A stretch of DNA of 64,000 bases from Bacteroidaceae bacterium (GCA_017617315.1 JAFZWM010000056.1:1-64000), one strand, 5' to 3'. Shown: positions 44,394-53,700, numbered from the stretch's first letter. Numbers and translations: made by a program. The notes: generated from the letters alone by a model not told the origin.

Positions 44394-45389
44394 ATGGGAA
44401 AATTAACAATATCTTTGTCACCACACGTACACAGCGGCGACAGTGTACAGAATAACATGCTCAATGTTATCATTGCGCTTGTGCCTGCTGCGTTGTTCTC
44501 ATTGTACGCGTTTGGTGTTGGTGCTGCTGTTGTAATGCTCACATCAGTTGCAGCATGTGTGTTCTTTGAATGGGCAATTACACGATTCATTCTGAAGGCA
44601 GAGCCAACCGTTTGCGACTTGTCTGCTGCCCTCACTGGTCTGTTGCTCGGCTTCAACCTGCCAAGTAACCTTCCTATCTGGATTATCATCATCGGCGCTC
44701 TCGTTGCCATCGGCATCGGCAAGATGACATTCGGCGGTCTTGGCTGCAACATCTTCAACCCTGCGCTCGTTGGTCGTGTATTCCTTCTTATCTCGTTCCC
44801 AGTGCAGATGACAACATGGCCAGAGGCTGGTCAGCTCGGTGCTTATACCGATGCAACAACCGGCGCAACTCCATTGTCTGTCATGACAACTGCCATCAAA
44901 AACGGCGACGCTTCTGTGCTGAGTCAGCTTCCAAGTTCAATGGATATGCTTCTCGGTACTTACTCACAGGGTGGTGCAGGCTGTCTTGGTGAGATTTCAG
45001 CACTTGCATTGCTCATCGGCTTTGCATGGATGCTTCTGAAGAAGACAATCACATGGCACATTCCTGTATCTATCATTTGTACAGTATTCGTGTTTGCTGG
45101 TCTTCTGCACGTTGCAAACCCAGTATATGCAAATCCGTTCCAGGTATTGTTCAGCGGTGGTCTGATGTTGGGTGCTATCTTCATGGCAACCGACTATGTT
45201 TCATCACCAATGAGTTCTAAAGGACAGTTGATCTATGGTGTCGCAATAGGCTTCCTTACAGTTGTAATCCGTAACTTCGGTGCTTATCCAGAGGGTATGT
45301 CGTTTGCAATTCTTATAATGAATGCCTTTACACCGCTTATCAACAATTATTGTAAACCTAAAAGATTTGGGGAGGTTGTTAAGAAATGA
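44394..45389 (+). CDS. rnfD: Rnf complex subunit D (membrane FMN subunit)
   Basis: A 331-aa membrane protein with about ten helices. The covalent-FMN motif TTGATPLS (Thr near residue 159) is present, and the ends match RnfD/NqrB (SPHVHSGDSVQNNMLNVIIA at the start, FAILIMNAFTPLINNY at the end). Part of the ion-translocating core. It overlaps rnfG by 4 bp. Confidence 0.96.
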   Translation: MGKLTISLSPHVHSGDSVQNNMLNVIIALVPAALFSLYAFGVGAAVVMLTSVAACVFFEWAITRFILKAEPTVCDLSAALTGLLLGFNLPSNLPIWIIIIGALVAIGIGKMTFGGLGCNIFNPALVGRVFLLISFPVQMTTWPEAGQLGAYTDATTGATPLSVMTTAIKNGDASVLSQLPSSMDMLLGTYSQGGAGCLGEISALALLIGFAWMLLKKTITWHIPVSIICTVFVFAGLLHVANPVYANPFQVLFSGGLMLGAIFMATDYVSSPMSSKGQLIYGVAIGFLTVVIRNFGAYPEGMSFAILIMNAFTPLINNYCKPKRFGEVVKK

Positions 45390-46030
45390 AAAAGCTTGAT
45401 TCTACTATTGGTAATATGGCCATTGTACTGACCGTAGTGTCGGTTGTGGCCGCTGGTATTCTGGCTTATGTAAACCAGATGACAGCCCCTCAGATTGAGA
45501 AGATTAAGGCAGAGAAACTTTCTAAAGGTATCAAGGATGTTCTTGTTTCTGGTGCCGCTCCTGTAGTTCAGAAGGTTGATACAATGAAGAACGAGAAGGG
45601 CGATATCACTGCCATTATCTACAACACCGACAAGGGTGCAGCCGTACAGAGCACAGACCCTAACGGTTTTGGCGGTAACCTTACAATCCTCGTTGGTTTC
45701 GATGAGGCTGGAAGCATCAAGGGCTATAAGGTTCTTGAGACTACCGAGACTCCGGGACTTGGAGCAAAGGCTTCTACTTGGTTCCAGAAGGACGGCAAGG
45801 GTAACATCATCGGAAAGAATCCGGGCGAGAAGGAGCTTGTTGTAAGCAAGGACGGTGGCGATGTTGATGCCATCACTGCTTCAACAATCACAAGCCGCGC
45901 ATTCCTCCGTGCCGTTAATGCAGCATACAAGGCTTACAAGAGCGGCGCATCATGCAGCGCGCCTGCCGTTGCTGCCGACGAGTGCGTAAATGATTCGGTT
46001 GACGAGACTTCAACATGTAGTAACAAATAA
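45386..46030 (+). CDS. rnfG: Rnf complex subunit G (FMN-binding)
   Basis: A 214-aa protein with one N-terminal membrane helix (about 10-30) and an exported FMN-binding domain: GFGGNLTILVGFDEAGSIKG, LETTETPGLGAKA and DAITASTITSRAFLRAVN, whose Thr carries covalent FMN. The motif reads TAST rather than the common TGAT, a mild variation that keeps the Thr. The Cys-containing tail (CSAPAVAADECVND) is lineage-specific. Confidence 0.95.
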   Translation: MKKLDSTIGNMAIVLTVVSVVAAGILAYVNQMTAPQIEKIKAEKLSKGIKDVLVSGAAPVVQKVDTMKNEKGDITAIIYNTDKGAAVQSTDPNGFGGNLTILVGFDEAGSIKGYKVLETTETPGLGAKASTWFQKDGKGNIIGKNPGEKELVVSKDGGDVDAITASTITSRAFLRAVNAAYKAYKSGASCSAPAVAADECVNDSVDETSTCSNK

Positions 46031-46047
46031 AAGAAAGGAGTATCGAT

Positions 46048-46629
46048 ATGAATAATTTTAAAATTCTGCTAAACGGTATCATTAAAGAGAACCCTACGTT
46101 TGTACTCCTTTTGGGTATGTGTCCTACATTGGGTACAACATCATCGGCTATCAACGGTATGTCTATGGGATTGGCGACAACGGCAGTCTTGATTTTCTCA
46201 AACTTCCTTATCTCGCTTATCAAGAACCTTATTCCTGATATGGTTCGTATCCCATCTTACATCGTGGTGATTGCCAGCTTGGTAACAATTCTTCAGATGG
46301 TTCTTCAGGCATACGTGCCAGATGTATACGACACTCTCGGTCTGTTCATTCCGCTTATCGTTGTAAACTGTATCATCCTTGGTCGTGCCGAGGCTTTTGC
46401 AGCAAAGAACGGTCCAATCCCATCAATCTTCGACGGTATTGGTATCGGTCTTGGCTTCACCCTTGGACTTACAACCCTTGGTGCAGTGCGCGAGTTCCTC
46501 GGTTCTGGTAAGATTTTCAACTTCGAAATCTTCCCTGAGAGCTACGGAATGTTGGTGTTTGTGCTGGCTCCGGGTGCGTTCCTTGCACTTGGCTATCTTA
46601 TCGCCATCGTAAACAAGTTAAAAGCATAA
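46048..46629 (+). CDS. rnfE: Rnf complex subunit E
   Basis: A 193-aa protein with six membrane helices, paired with RnfA as an inverted-topology half of the ion channel. Typical stretches are NPTFVLLLGMCPTLGTTSSA, VNCIILGRAEAFAAKNGP and DGIGIGLGFTLGLT. Conserved Cys residues in the helices bind the membrane Fe-S centre shared with RnfA. Confidence 0.96.
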   Translation: MNNFKILLNGIIKENPTFVLLLGMCPTLGTTSSAINGMSMGLATTAVLIFSNFLISLIKNLIPDMVRIPSYIVVIASLVTILQMVLQAYVPDVYDTLGLFIPLIVVNCIILGRAEAFAAKNGPIPSIFDGIGIGLGFTLGLTTLGAVREFLGSGKIFNFEIFPESYGMLVFVLAPGAFLALGYLIAIVNKLKA

Positions 46630-46648
46630 CCTGTAAAAGTTAAGAATT

Positions 46649-47269
46649 ATGGCATTTATACTTATATTTATTACCGCTATATTTGTGAACAACGTAGTGT
46701 TGTCACAGTTCTTGGGTATCTGTCCGTTCCTCGGCGTTTCAAAGAAGATTGAGACTGCCTCTGGTATGGGTGCGGCTGTAGCCTTCGTGCTCACAATTGC
46801 AACTATCGTGACATATCTTTTGCAGAAGTTCGTGCTCGACGCATTCGGCTTGCAGTACTTGCAGACAATTGCGTTCATCCTCGTTATCGCAGCACTTGTG
46901 CAGATGGTTGAGATTATTCTGAAGAAGGTTTCTCCAGCTCTTTACCAGAGCCTTGGTGTGTTCCTTCCTCTTATCACAACAAACTGCTGTATTCTTGGTG
47001 TTGCAATTATCGTGGCACAGGGCACATACGCAACATACGGCATCGAGCCAAACCTTCTTACAGGTATTGTGTATGCGTTCTCTACAGCTATCGGCTTTGC
47101 GCTTGCAATGGTAATCTTTGCCGGAATTCGCGAGCAGCTTGACCTTGTTGAAGTTCCTGCCGGAATGAAGGGTACAGCCATCGCGCTCGTTTCTGCCGGT
47201 CTTTTGGCAATGGCATTCATGGGCTTCAGCGGAGTTGATGGTGGATTGAAAGTTCTTTTTGGACTATAA
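46649..47269 (+). CDS. rnfA: Rnf complex subunit A
   Basis: A 206-aa protein with six membrane helices. NNVVLSQFLGICPFLGVSKK with its Cys and TTNCCILGVAIIVAQ with the second site are the RnfA/NqrE signatures. Last gene of the rnf operon, followed by a terminator at 47295. Confidence 0.96.
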   Translation: MAFILIFITAIFVNNVVLSQFLGICPFLGVSKKIETASGMGAAVAFVLTIATIVTYLLQKFVLDAFGLQYLQTIAFILVIAALVQMVEIILKKVSPALYQSLGVFLPLITTNCCILGVAIIVAQGTYATYGIEPNLLTGIVYAFSTAIGFALAMVIFAGIREQLDLVEVPAGMKGTAIALVSAGLLAMAFMGFSGVDGGLKVLFGL

Positions 47270-47294
47270 AAATAGCCAAAATATAGTTTAAAAT

Positions 47295-47328
47295 GACGGC
47301 TGGACATGTCTGTTCGGCCGTCTTTTTT
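47295..47328 (+). terminator. Terminator after the rnf operon
   Basis: GACGGC (47295-47300) pairs with GCCGTC (47317-47322), followed by six T. The loop contains the small palindrome GACATGTC. Confidence 0.75.
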
Positions 47329-47359
47329 CGTTTATAGACAAAATAATCTTCTTTTTATA

Positions 47360-47388
47360 TTGCGTTTGCGAAAAAAATACTATCTTTG
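47360..47388 (+). promoter_or_regulatory. Promoter of galE
   Basis: TTG (47360-47362), 18 bp, then TATCTTTG (47381-47388), 27 bp before the galE start. Confidence 0.65.
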
Positions 47389-47414
47389 CCGGACATATAA
47401 AATCGACTAATAAG

Positions 47415-48455
47415 ATGAAAGGTACTATATTGGTTACTGGCGGAACCGGATTCATCGGTTCGCACACAGTGGTTGAGTTGCAGAGCGTTGGCTACAAAGT
47501 TGTTATTGTCGACAACTTGTCGAACTCTAAGAAAGAGGTTGTTGATGGAATTGAAAAGATTTCAGGAATCAGACCCGACTTTGAGGAGGTTGATTGTACT
47601 GATTTCGCCAAACTCGAGGCGGTGTTTGCAAAGTATGGTAAGATTGACGGTATCATACATTTCGCAGCAAGCAAGGCTGTTGGAGAAAGTGTTCAGAAGC
47701 CGTTGCTTTACTACCGCAACAATATAGTGTCGCTCATCAACCTGCTTGAGCTTATGCCAAAGTACGGAACAAAGGGAATCATCTTCTCTTCTTCTTGTAC
47801 GGTATATGGCCAGCCAGATCCGGAGAATCTGCCTGTAACGGAGGCTGCTCCAATCAAGAAGGCTGAAAGCCCTTACGGCAACACAAAGCAGGTAAACGAG
47901 GAGATTATTCAGGACTATGTGAATAGCGGCGCAAACGTAAGAGCCATTCTCCTTCGTTACTTCAACCCGATAGGTTCGCACCCTACATCAATCATCGGCG
48001 AGATGCCGAATGGTGTTCCGCAGAACCTTATCCCTTACCTTACACAGACTGCCATCGGCATTCGCGAGCAGTTGAGCGTGTTTGGTGACGACTACGATAC
48101 TCCAGACGGATCTTGTATCCGCGACTACATATACGTTGTTGACTTGGCAAAGGCTCATGTTTGTGCAATGGCACGAATCCTTGAGGACAAGCAGAACGAG
48201 CCTGTTGAAATCTTCAACGTCGGAACAGGAAAGGGCGTTTCGGTTCTCGAACTTATCAATACCTTCGAAAAGGTTACGGGCGTTAAGCTGAACTACAAGA
48301 TAGTTGGTCGCCGTGCCGGAGATATCGAGAAGGTTTGGGCTGATCCAAAGAAGGCAAACGAGGTTCTTGGATGGAAGGCCGAAACAAGTTTGGAAGACAC
48401 TCTCGCAAGTGCATGGAAATGGCAGGTAAAACTTCGCGAAGAGGGTATTCAGTAA
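47415..48455 (+). CDS. galE: UDP-glucose 4-epimerase
   Basis: A 346-aa short-chain dehydrogenase-type epimerase. NAD-binding VTGGTGFIGSHTVVEL at the N-terminus, IIHFAASKAVGESVQKPL, Ser-rich FSSSCTVYGQP and the catalytic Tyr154/Lys158 in SPYGNTK. RDYIYVVDLAKAHV and GRRAGDIEKVWADP are GalE-specific. It interconverts UDP-glucose and UDP-galactose and so links galactose from pectin side chains to central metabolism, though it is transcribed on its own. Confidence 0.95.
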   Translation: MKGTILVTGGTGFIGSHTVVELQSVGYKVVIVDNLSNSKKEVVDGIEKISGIRPDFEEVDCTDFAKLEAVFAKYGKIDGIIHFAASKAVGESVQKPLLYYRNNIVSLINLLELMPKYGTKGIIFSSSCTVYGQPDPENLPVTEAAPIKKAESPYGNTKQVNEEIIQDYVNSGANVRAILLRYFNPIGSHPTSIIGEMPNGVPQNLIPYLTQTAIGIREQLSVFGDDYDTPDGSCIRDYIYVVDLAKAHVCAMARILEDKQNEPVEIFNVGTGKGVSVLELINTFEKVTGVKLNYKIVGRRAGDIEKVWADPKKANEVLGWKAETSLEDTLASAWKWQVKLREEGIQ

Positions 48456-48526
48456 AAAGAAATACTTAGAGCAAAATTATATATTGCATAGTAGTTTTGT
48501 CGTGTTTTATTTTGTGTTTGTGTTGT

Positions 48527-48563
48527 AATCATCTCTCACCGTGATGGTGAGGGATGATTTTAA
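48527..48563 (+). terminator. Terminator after galE
   Basis: A 14-bp stem with one mismatch (AATCATCTCTCACC, 48527-48540, with 48546-48559), 5-nt loop, then a T-rich stretch. It may also serve the convergent ABC gene ending at 48602. Confidence 0.75.
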
Positions 48564-48601
48564 TTTTATGGCTATCTATGTTTTCCGTAAAGGAAAGGGG
48601 G

Positions 48602-49267
48602 CTAATTTGATGTCAGACCAAGATAGAACTTCGAAATTTCCATTTCAATCTCTTCGGCCGATTTTCCGGTAAAGTTGGCAACGGTTCGTCCTTTATGAAT
48701 GTACGAAATATCATCGCAGATATCAGTAAGTGAAGATATAATGTGCGATGACAGAACAACACATTTGCCTTCTTCTTTCATCTGTCTTATCCATTGTTTC
48801 AGTAGGATGACACCAGCAAGGTCGAGTCCGTTGAAAGGTTCGTCCAAAACTACCAAGTCATAGTCCTGAAGCATGAGAGTCATAATCATCAGCCTTTTCT
48901 TCATGCCCATGGAGTAGCTTGTTGCGTATCTTTCGAGAGGCAGGGCGAATTTCTCATTCAGCGCAGTGATTTTCTGTTTGTCTATGGGCAGATTGCTTGC
49001 TTTTAGGCAGAATTCGATATATTCCATGCCTGTAACAAACGAGTAGAAGAAAGGCGTGTCGCTAAGATAGCCTATTTTCTGTGAAGGAGAAGCCGAGATG
49101 CTGCCATCAAACTTTTCCAAGCGCATGATACATCTGAAAAGCGTGCTCTTTCCAGCGCCGTTTTCGCCCATGATTCCGTATATCTTTCCGCTTTCAAACT
49201 TGTAGCAGATGTTTTCCAATACGGTTTTTCCTGAATATTTTTTCGAGAGATTATTGATTTCTAACAT
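48602..49267 (-). CDS. ABC transporter ATP-binding protein
   Basis: A 221-aa ATPase with Walker A GENGAGKST, signature YSMGMKKRLMIM (SxGxxx form), Walker B DLVVLDEPFNGLD and a switch His in VVLSSHIIS. It resembles the ATPases of ABC-2-type exporters. It overlaps the membrane-protein gene by 7 bp (49261-49267) and works with it. Substrate unknown. Confidence 0.92.
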   Translation of the reverse strand: MLEINNLSKKYSGKTVLENICYKFESGKIYGIMGENGAGKSTLFRCIMRLEKFDGSISASPSQKIGYLSDTPFFYSFVTGMEYIEFCLKASNLPIDKQKITALNEKFALPLERYATSYSMGMKKRLMIMTLMLQDYDLVVLDEPFNGLDLAGVILLKQWIRQMKEEGKCVVLSSHIISSLTDICDDISYIHKGRTVANFTGKSAEEIEMEISKFYLGLTSN

Positions 49268-50193
49268 AGCATTTTATTTATTGATGAACGTGCCCGAAAT
49301 GTCATAATGGCGACAACGGATAATGATGCAAATGTGAATAATGGAATCATTGCCGACAGTACGAAAAGGCAAAGTAGCACGATGTAGACTAAGAGTGCCG
49401 TCAAGTCTTGTTCAGGACAGATGAACCGCAGCATTATGAGTTGCAGAAAGAACATCGAACTGTTAACGTAAAATGACAGGCAGATGCCAGTCTGCAACCA
49501 CGACGGACTGACAAGCAGCAGGCATACAAGCATTGGCGTCATGATTATGGCGGCATTTACAAATGTGTGTTTGCATTTAATCTTTATCGCATGATTTGCG
49601 CTGACATAGTTAAAGATGTATGTTCTGTTGATTTTTAAACACAACAAAATACCTGTAATTGCTACTGTAATGATATTCACAACAATTACGAGGTTTTTGT
49701 TTGCAATATATGCTCCGATAGCTGCGGTTAAAAGCAGCAAGGCGTAAAATGGCAGAAACAGTCGTCCGGCGCGCTGATATTCGTAACTCCCGTCCGATAG
49801 AAGCGGAAATGTAGGCAACTGAAAGGGGAGATTTATCCTCGGAATTTGTGGAACGGCAACGATAAGCAGCAGGACAATGCCAACATACAAAATCCCATTG
49901 GTTATCAGCAGAATGAAGATGAATGGAATTGCGATAGCCAAGTAATCAATGATGTAAAGCCGTTTGAATGTTGCGGGAAAATGTGTTTGCAGAAATGTTG
50001 CGTCTGGTCGTGAAAAGTGCAACATGATAACCACAACGGCATATAAAAGAGTCGTCTGATATGGCAGATTTCTTGTAAAAGCGATCATTAGCACGATGAA
50101 TACAGCCAAGATTATGACGCACGCAAAAACGCCTATTGCCTTGCAAAGGCGGCATATAGTTTTCAGCCGTAGTTTGATGTAAAGGTTTAGCAT
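49261..50193 (-). CDS. ABC transporter membrane protein
   Basis: A 310-aa integral membrane protein with about eight hydrophobic segments (for example IGVFACVIILAVFIVLMIAF and YAVVVIMLHF), no signal peptide and no ABC motifs. Paired by overlap with the ATPase, it is the likely permease of an exporter. I use ATG 50193; an in-frame TTG at 50223 lies in a -7 promoter box (TATATTTG on the minus strand, 50221-50228), so it cannot be the start. Confidence 0.8.
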   Translation of the reverse strand: MLNLYIKLRLKTICRLCKAIGVFACVIILAVFIVLMIAFTRNLPYQTTLLYAVVVIMLHFSRPDATFLQTHFPATFKRLYIIDYLAIAIPFIFILLITNGILYVGIVLLLIVAVPQIPRINLPFQLPTFPLLSDGSYEYQRAGRLFLPFYALLLLTAAIGAYIANKNLVIVVNIITVAITGILLCLKINRTYIFNYVSANHAIKIKCKHTFVNAAIIMTPMLVCLLLVSPSWLQTGICLSFYVNSSMFFLQLIMLRFICPEQDLTALLVYIVLLCLFVLSAMIPLFTFASLSVVAIMTFRARSSINKMLC

Positions 50194-50271
50194 TAAAAAT
50201 AATAAAGGTTTGTTTCGGTGCAAATATAGTTATTTTATCTGATTCAGACGAGAATGTTAAGACATATAAAA

Positions 50272-50295
50272 GATATTGTCTATTCAGACAATATC
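50272..50295. promoter_or_regulatory. Palindromic operator-like site between the ABC pair and the small gene
   Basis: A perfect 10-bp inverted repeat GATATTGTCT (50272-50281), 4-nt centre ATTC, AGACAATATC (50286-50295). It overlaps the -33 element of the rightward promoter (50276-50305) and lies about 45-75 bp upstream of the leftward -7 box. The shape suits a dimeric repressor. No regulator gene is adjacent. Confidence 0.7.
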
Positions 50296-50305
50296 AATAT
50301 TTTTG
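50276..50305 (+). promoter_or_regulatory. Promoter of the small membrane-anchored protein gene
   Basis: TTG (50276-50278), 19 bp, then TATTTTTG (50298-50305). The palindrome covers the -33 element and most of the spacer, so protein bound there should block initiation. Confidence 0.65.
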
Positions 50306-50387
50306 CAGCGTGTTTTATTGCGAAATGCACCTATTTACAGGCATTCTAAATAATTCGGAAATGTGTTAATGTAATCAAACATCAGGG

Positions 50388-50762
50388 ATGAAAAGAATAA
50401 TATTGATAATCTTTTTATTATGTCTTGCAACGGTAATTTTGCCGTTCTTTCCCATTGTTTTTCTTTTGGGGGGTATGGGGTGTGGAAGAAACCTGGATTG
50501 CTCGGATTCAATAGATACAACAGATGAACTTGTGGTTTCTAAAACCAGTCTGGTTTCGCACGATATTGGCGAATTGAAGGCAGTTGAAGGACTGGATAAA
50601 TCGTCGTTGAATAATTATATTAAAAGCGGAAGGCTTATGGTGCTGGATTCGGGAGACGTTGTCAGTGTTATAAATGAAGATGAATCTCTGGATTATCTCC
50701 GTGTCGAAACTTGCGGAGATTTGCTATGGATAAACAAGCAAAATGTTACTGAGGTATATTAG
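50388..50762 (+). CDS. Small membrane-anchored or secreted protein, unknown function
   Basis: A 124-aa protein with a hydrophobic N-terminal segment (about residues 3-27, ILIIFLLCLATVILPFFPI), then GGMGCGRNLDC and an acidic exported part ending in two predicted strands (GRLMVLDSGDVVSVINED and LRVETCGDLLWINKQNV). I do not recognise a family. Cys residues at about 32, 37 and 108 could pair outside the cell. It is divergent from the ABC pair and shares the operator region, which hints at a link with export, but that is only context. Confidence 0.6.
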   Translation: MKRIILIIFLLCLATVILPFFPIVFLLGGMGCGRNLDCSDSIDTTDELVVSKTSLVSHDIGELKAVEGLDKSSLNNYIKSGRLMVLDSGDVVSVINEDESLDYLRVETCGDLLWINKQNVTEVY

Positions 50763-50769
50763 AAAAAAT

Positions 50770-50806
50770 AATCGCCACACGTTTTTTGAGCGTGTGACGA
50801 TTGTCT
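50770..50806. terminator. Bidirectional terminator
   Basis: A 12-bp stem with one mismatch (AATCGCCACACG, 50770-50781, with 50791-50802), a T-rich loop, A-rich left flank and TTGTCTTT on the right. It separates the convergent small gene and the large gene ending at 50831. Confidence 0.8.
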
Positions 50807-50830
50807 TTATTTGTCGGAAAGACCGTGAAA

Positions 50831-53398
50831 TCAGTCTACAAGTTCCTTAACCCAGCCTGTGAACGATGTTATTATATCCATCAGGCACTGACCGATGTAA
50901 TCGTTGTAAGCCTTGTTGCTGTTGAGGGCTGACAGATATGTCATCTTCTTCTCCTCGCGCGACATTGCCCACTTTGTATATACATTCTTCAAGAACGGCT
51001 TTTCGAGGTCGCCCACAAAGTTGTTAAGCGTCATCATGATGGTGTCAATCTGCGGACTGATGATGTTCCAGTTAAACGACAGCTCGCCGGCAAAAGCCCT
51101 CAACTGCTCGGTTAGAATCTCACGCTCGTCGTTTGTTGAGCACAGAGCGAACAACTGGAAAGCAAGGTTCATCAGATGCTTCGGCTCGCGTGCCACGCAT
51201 CGCAGCGCAACAGACGAACTTGGCGAGATATTCTCGCGTATCGACTTGTTAAACTGGGCGATGATGCTCATCCAAAGGTCGTCGCCCATCGTAGCCTCGT
51301 CAAGTTCCTCGCTGATGGCATTCTCGGCTTCGATGTCTCTTTTGGCTTCCTCGGTTTTGACAGCAACCGCCTGCGAACTTATGTTTATGCTAAAAGTCTC
51401 GCCGTTAGCCAGTGTAAAGGCTACTTCGAGAGTATTTCCGGCATCTTTCAGAAGCGATTTTACTCGTTCGCGATGACCAAAGAGGCTCGTCAGACAGCCC
51501 TCGAACGGAGCGGATTTCTGTTTCTGCTCGTTTTCCTGAATAAGCAGGCGATTGTCGTTCCATTCAACCTTTCGGCAGATGTTTCCGAAGGAATATTGGC
51601 TGACGCTTTCGCCCACCATGTGATACTCGTATCTGTCGATGTCGGCATAGGCTATTGTGCCGTTGTTTTCAACGATGTTGCCCTCGGCATCGGAGATGCT
51701 GAAGCCTACGAACGGAAGTCTTACGCTGATGCCGAACGGAATTTCGGTATCGTAAGGCGTAAGCGTGAATTTGGCGATGTTGCGATCGTCATTTTTCTTA
51801 AACTCCCATGTGCTCTCGTCGATGAGATTGCCGTCTTCGGTGGTAATTTCGCCATGTTCCCAAGTCAGCTTTATCTTGCAGGATTCTGCTCCGGCCTCTA
51901 TGATTCCGAATGTGAGGTCGCCGCCTACGTTAATCATTCGGGCAGGGTAGACAAAGTTGCCGTTAGGCTCTTTCACGCGTGCCAGAATCTCGCCGAGCGA
52001 TGGCAGGATGCGCCAGTCCTTCGAAGCCGTGTTCTTGAACTGAACGTTGTTTATTTTCTGCTTCTTCACGATGCCGCCCACGTTTGTGCAAAGCGAATAG
52101 CGGCAGTCGTTGGCATTGTATAGCGGTTCAACAACCTCGGGCAGATAAATCTGTCGCGGAGTCTGCTCGGTCCAGAAAAGTGGAGTGTTGCTGCCGAATG
52201 TAACAGAGTCGTCGCTGCTGCAAACCTCAACGCTTCCGCTGAAATCAGCATCGAGAGCGATGATGTTAACCTTCGTTCCGTTTAGTGAATATTCTTCGGG
52301 AGTGAAGTCACCTTCGTCCTTTACGTTCCAGCCTTCGGGGATGATAATCAGACTCTTCTGCGAGCCGATTTTGTTTCCTGCGGTGAATGTTCCGTCGTTG
52401 TTCTGGAACAGAATCTGCGGAACGTTTATGTTCATGCCGCGGTTGATGACAGGCTCTTTCTGATCGTTTATCACAACCGAGATTATATCGCCCATTGTGT
52501 ACGCGTTGCGGCATACAACAGACTGGCGGCAGAAATGCTTATCGTAGTCGAACGTGCTCACAATCTTGCCGTTGGCCTTAACCTGAACGGGGAAGAACGG
52601 CAACTTCAGCAGTTTCTCGTCGATGAGGAACTGAAGCGGCAGCTTCTGCATTCCTCTCACAACGAACTCTGCATCAATGGTTTTGCTGTCGCTGTCTACG
52701 CTGAAATTCCATTCGAGCGTGAACGGAGCCGACTCGCTGTTTGTCTCGCGCTCCTGCTTTGCCAGCTCGTTTAGGTAGACGAACCAGCCGTTGAACTCGT
52801 TCTCGCAGTGGAAAGGCATCTGAGTGTAGTCGCCAGCCTCGGCTGCGTGAGCCAACTGGTTGCAATACTGTCTGATGCTGTTGCTGTGCAGGGCGTCGTT
52901 GCCAAGGTTTAGTTCCTCTATGCCGATGCGATGGTTCAGCAGACCGCGAACAAAATGATTGTAGACTGAGTTTGTTATGTTCTTGGTAATCAACTTCATT
53001 GGCAGACCGCCCTGAAACAGCATGTTGTCCAGTTGGTTGGTCTTGCCGTCGTCGTAGTTTTCAACCTCCATAAACTTGCAGCCCTTCATTGCCGCCTCGT
53101 ACAGACGCTGAACCAGTTCGGGATTGTTCTTTCGCGTTCCCAGCGCCTTGAACACCATCTCTTTCGTTCTGCTTCCGCCGGCATATTCTCTGTGCCAGTA
53201 TTCGGCAAAGAAGAGCGTTGCTTCCTTGCAAACGGTAAAGAAAGGGTTGCTGATATCGGGACTCGAAATGTTAATCTGCTTGGCAATTACGGTGCGCAAG
53301 TCCTCGTATTCAGAGTCCGATATTTTAAGTTTCCAAATTGGTTTGGTACATTCTGTCAAGCCGCGAGACTTGATAATAGTTTGAAAAACTACTCCCAT
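50831..53398 (-). CDS. Large protein resembling the STY4851/ECs_5259 family, unknown function
   Basis: An 855-aa protein with no signal peptide or membrane helix. The N-terminal region reads ATLFFAEYWHREYAGGSRTK at about 60-80 and then FQGGLPMKLITKNITNSVYN at about 130-150. This pattern (aromatic-rich start, GGLP-LL step) I associate with the STY4851/ECs_5259 family found in variable genome islands. The middle (about 240-640) is rich in beta strands, the end (about 690-855) helical. No nuclease, helicase or ATPase motif is visible. It is alone, without the helicase-like partner genes I recall beside family members elsewhere. A -7 box TATCTTTG lies on the minus strand at 53620-53627, giving a leader of about 220 nt. 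Confidence 0.6.
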   Translation of the reverse strand: MGVVFQTIIKSRGLTECTKPIWKLKISDSEYEDLRTVIAKQINISSPDISNPFFTVCKEATLFFAEYWHREYAGGSRTKEMVFKALGTRKNNPELVQRLYEAAMKGCKFMEVENYDDGKTNQLDNMLFQGGLPMKLITKNITNSVYNHFVRGLLNHRIGIEELNLGNDALHSNSIRQYCNQLAHAAEAGDYTQMPFHCENEFNGWFVYLNELAKQERETNSESAPFTLEWNFSVDSDSKTIDAEFVVRGMQKLPLQFLIDEKLLKLPFFPVQVKANGKIVSTFDYDKHFCRQSVVCRNAYTMGDIISVVINDQKEPVINRGMNINVPQILFQNNDGTFTAGNKIGSQKSLIIIPEGWNVKDEGDFTPEEYSLNGTKVNIIALDADFSGSVEVCSSDDSVTFGSNTPLFWTEQTPRQIYLPEVVEPLYNANDCRYSLCTNVGGIVKKQKINNVQFKNTASKDWRILPSLGEILARVKEPNGNFVYPARMINVGGDLTFGIIEAGAESCKIKLTWEHGEITTEDGNLIDESTWEFKKNDDRNIAKFTLTPYDTEIPFGISVRLPFVGFSISDAEGNIVENNGTIAYADIDRYEYHMVGESVSQYSFGNICRKVEWNDNRLLIQENEQKQKSAPFEGCLTSLFGHRERVKSLLKDAGNTLEVAFTLANGETFSINISSQAVAVKTEEAKRDIEAENAISEELDEATMGDDLWMSIIAQFNKSIRENISPSSSVALRCVAREPKHLMNLAFQLFALCSTNDEREILTEQLRAFAGELSFNWNIISPQIDTIMMTLNNFVGDLEKPFLKNVYTKWAMSREEKKMTYLSALNSNKAYNDYIGQCLMDIITSFTGWVKELVD

Positions 53399-53668
53399 AA
53401 GTTATTCCTTCAATCTTTTTATTACCTAAAAGTTTGTTTGTAACAAATTATTGTTGAGCACTTTAATCTGTGGATTGCTGATTATAGAGCTTCATAATTT
53501 TATTAAGAACTGCAAATTTAACATATTTTTACATTTTATCAATGAAAAGTAGGACGAAAAATAAAGTTTAAGAAAATGCAGTTCGTGAAAATGAGGGAAG
53601 TATTATGTTGTCTATTTGGCAAAGATACAAATATAAATCAACAGAAAAACTAATTTGCACAAAAATAG

Positions 53669-53700
53669 TTTGTGAGAGTCGGCAAACTTTCTTATGTTTG
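53669..53700 (+). promoter_or_regulatory. Promoter of the SGNH hydrolase gene
   Basis: TTTG (53669-53672), 20 bp, then TATGTTTG (53693-53700), a close match to the Bacteroidetes promoter. The ATG within the -7 box (53694) is therefore not the start of the gene. Apart from this promoter and the minus-strand -7 box at 53620-53627, the 334-bp gap 53399-53732 shows nothing else. Confidence 0.8.
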
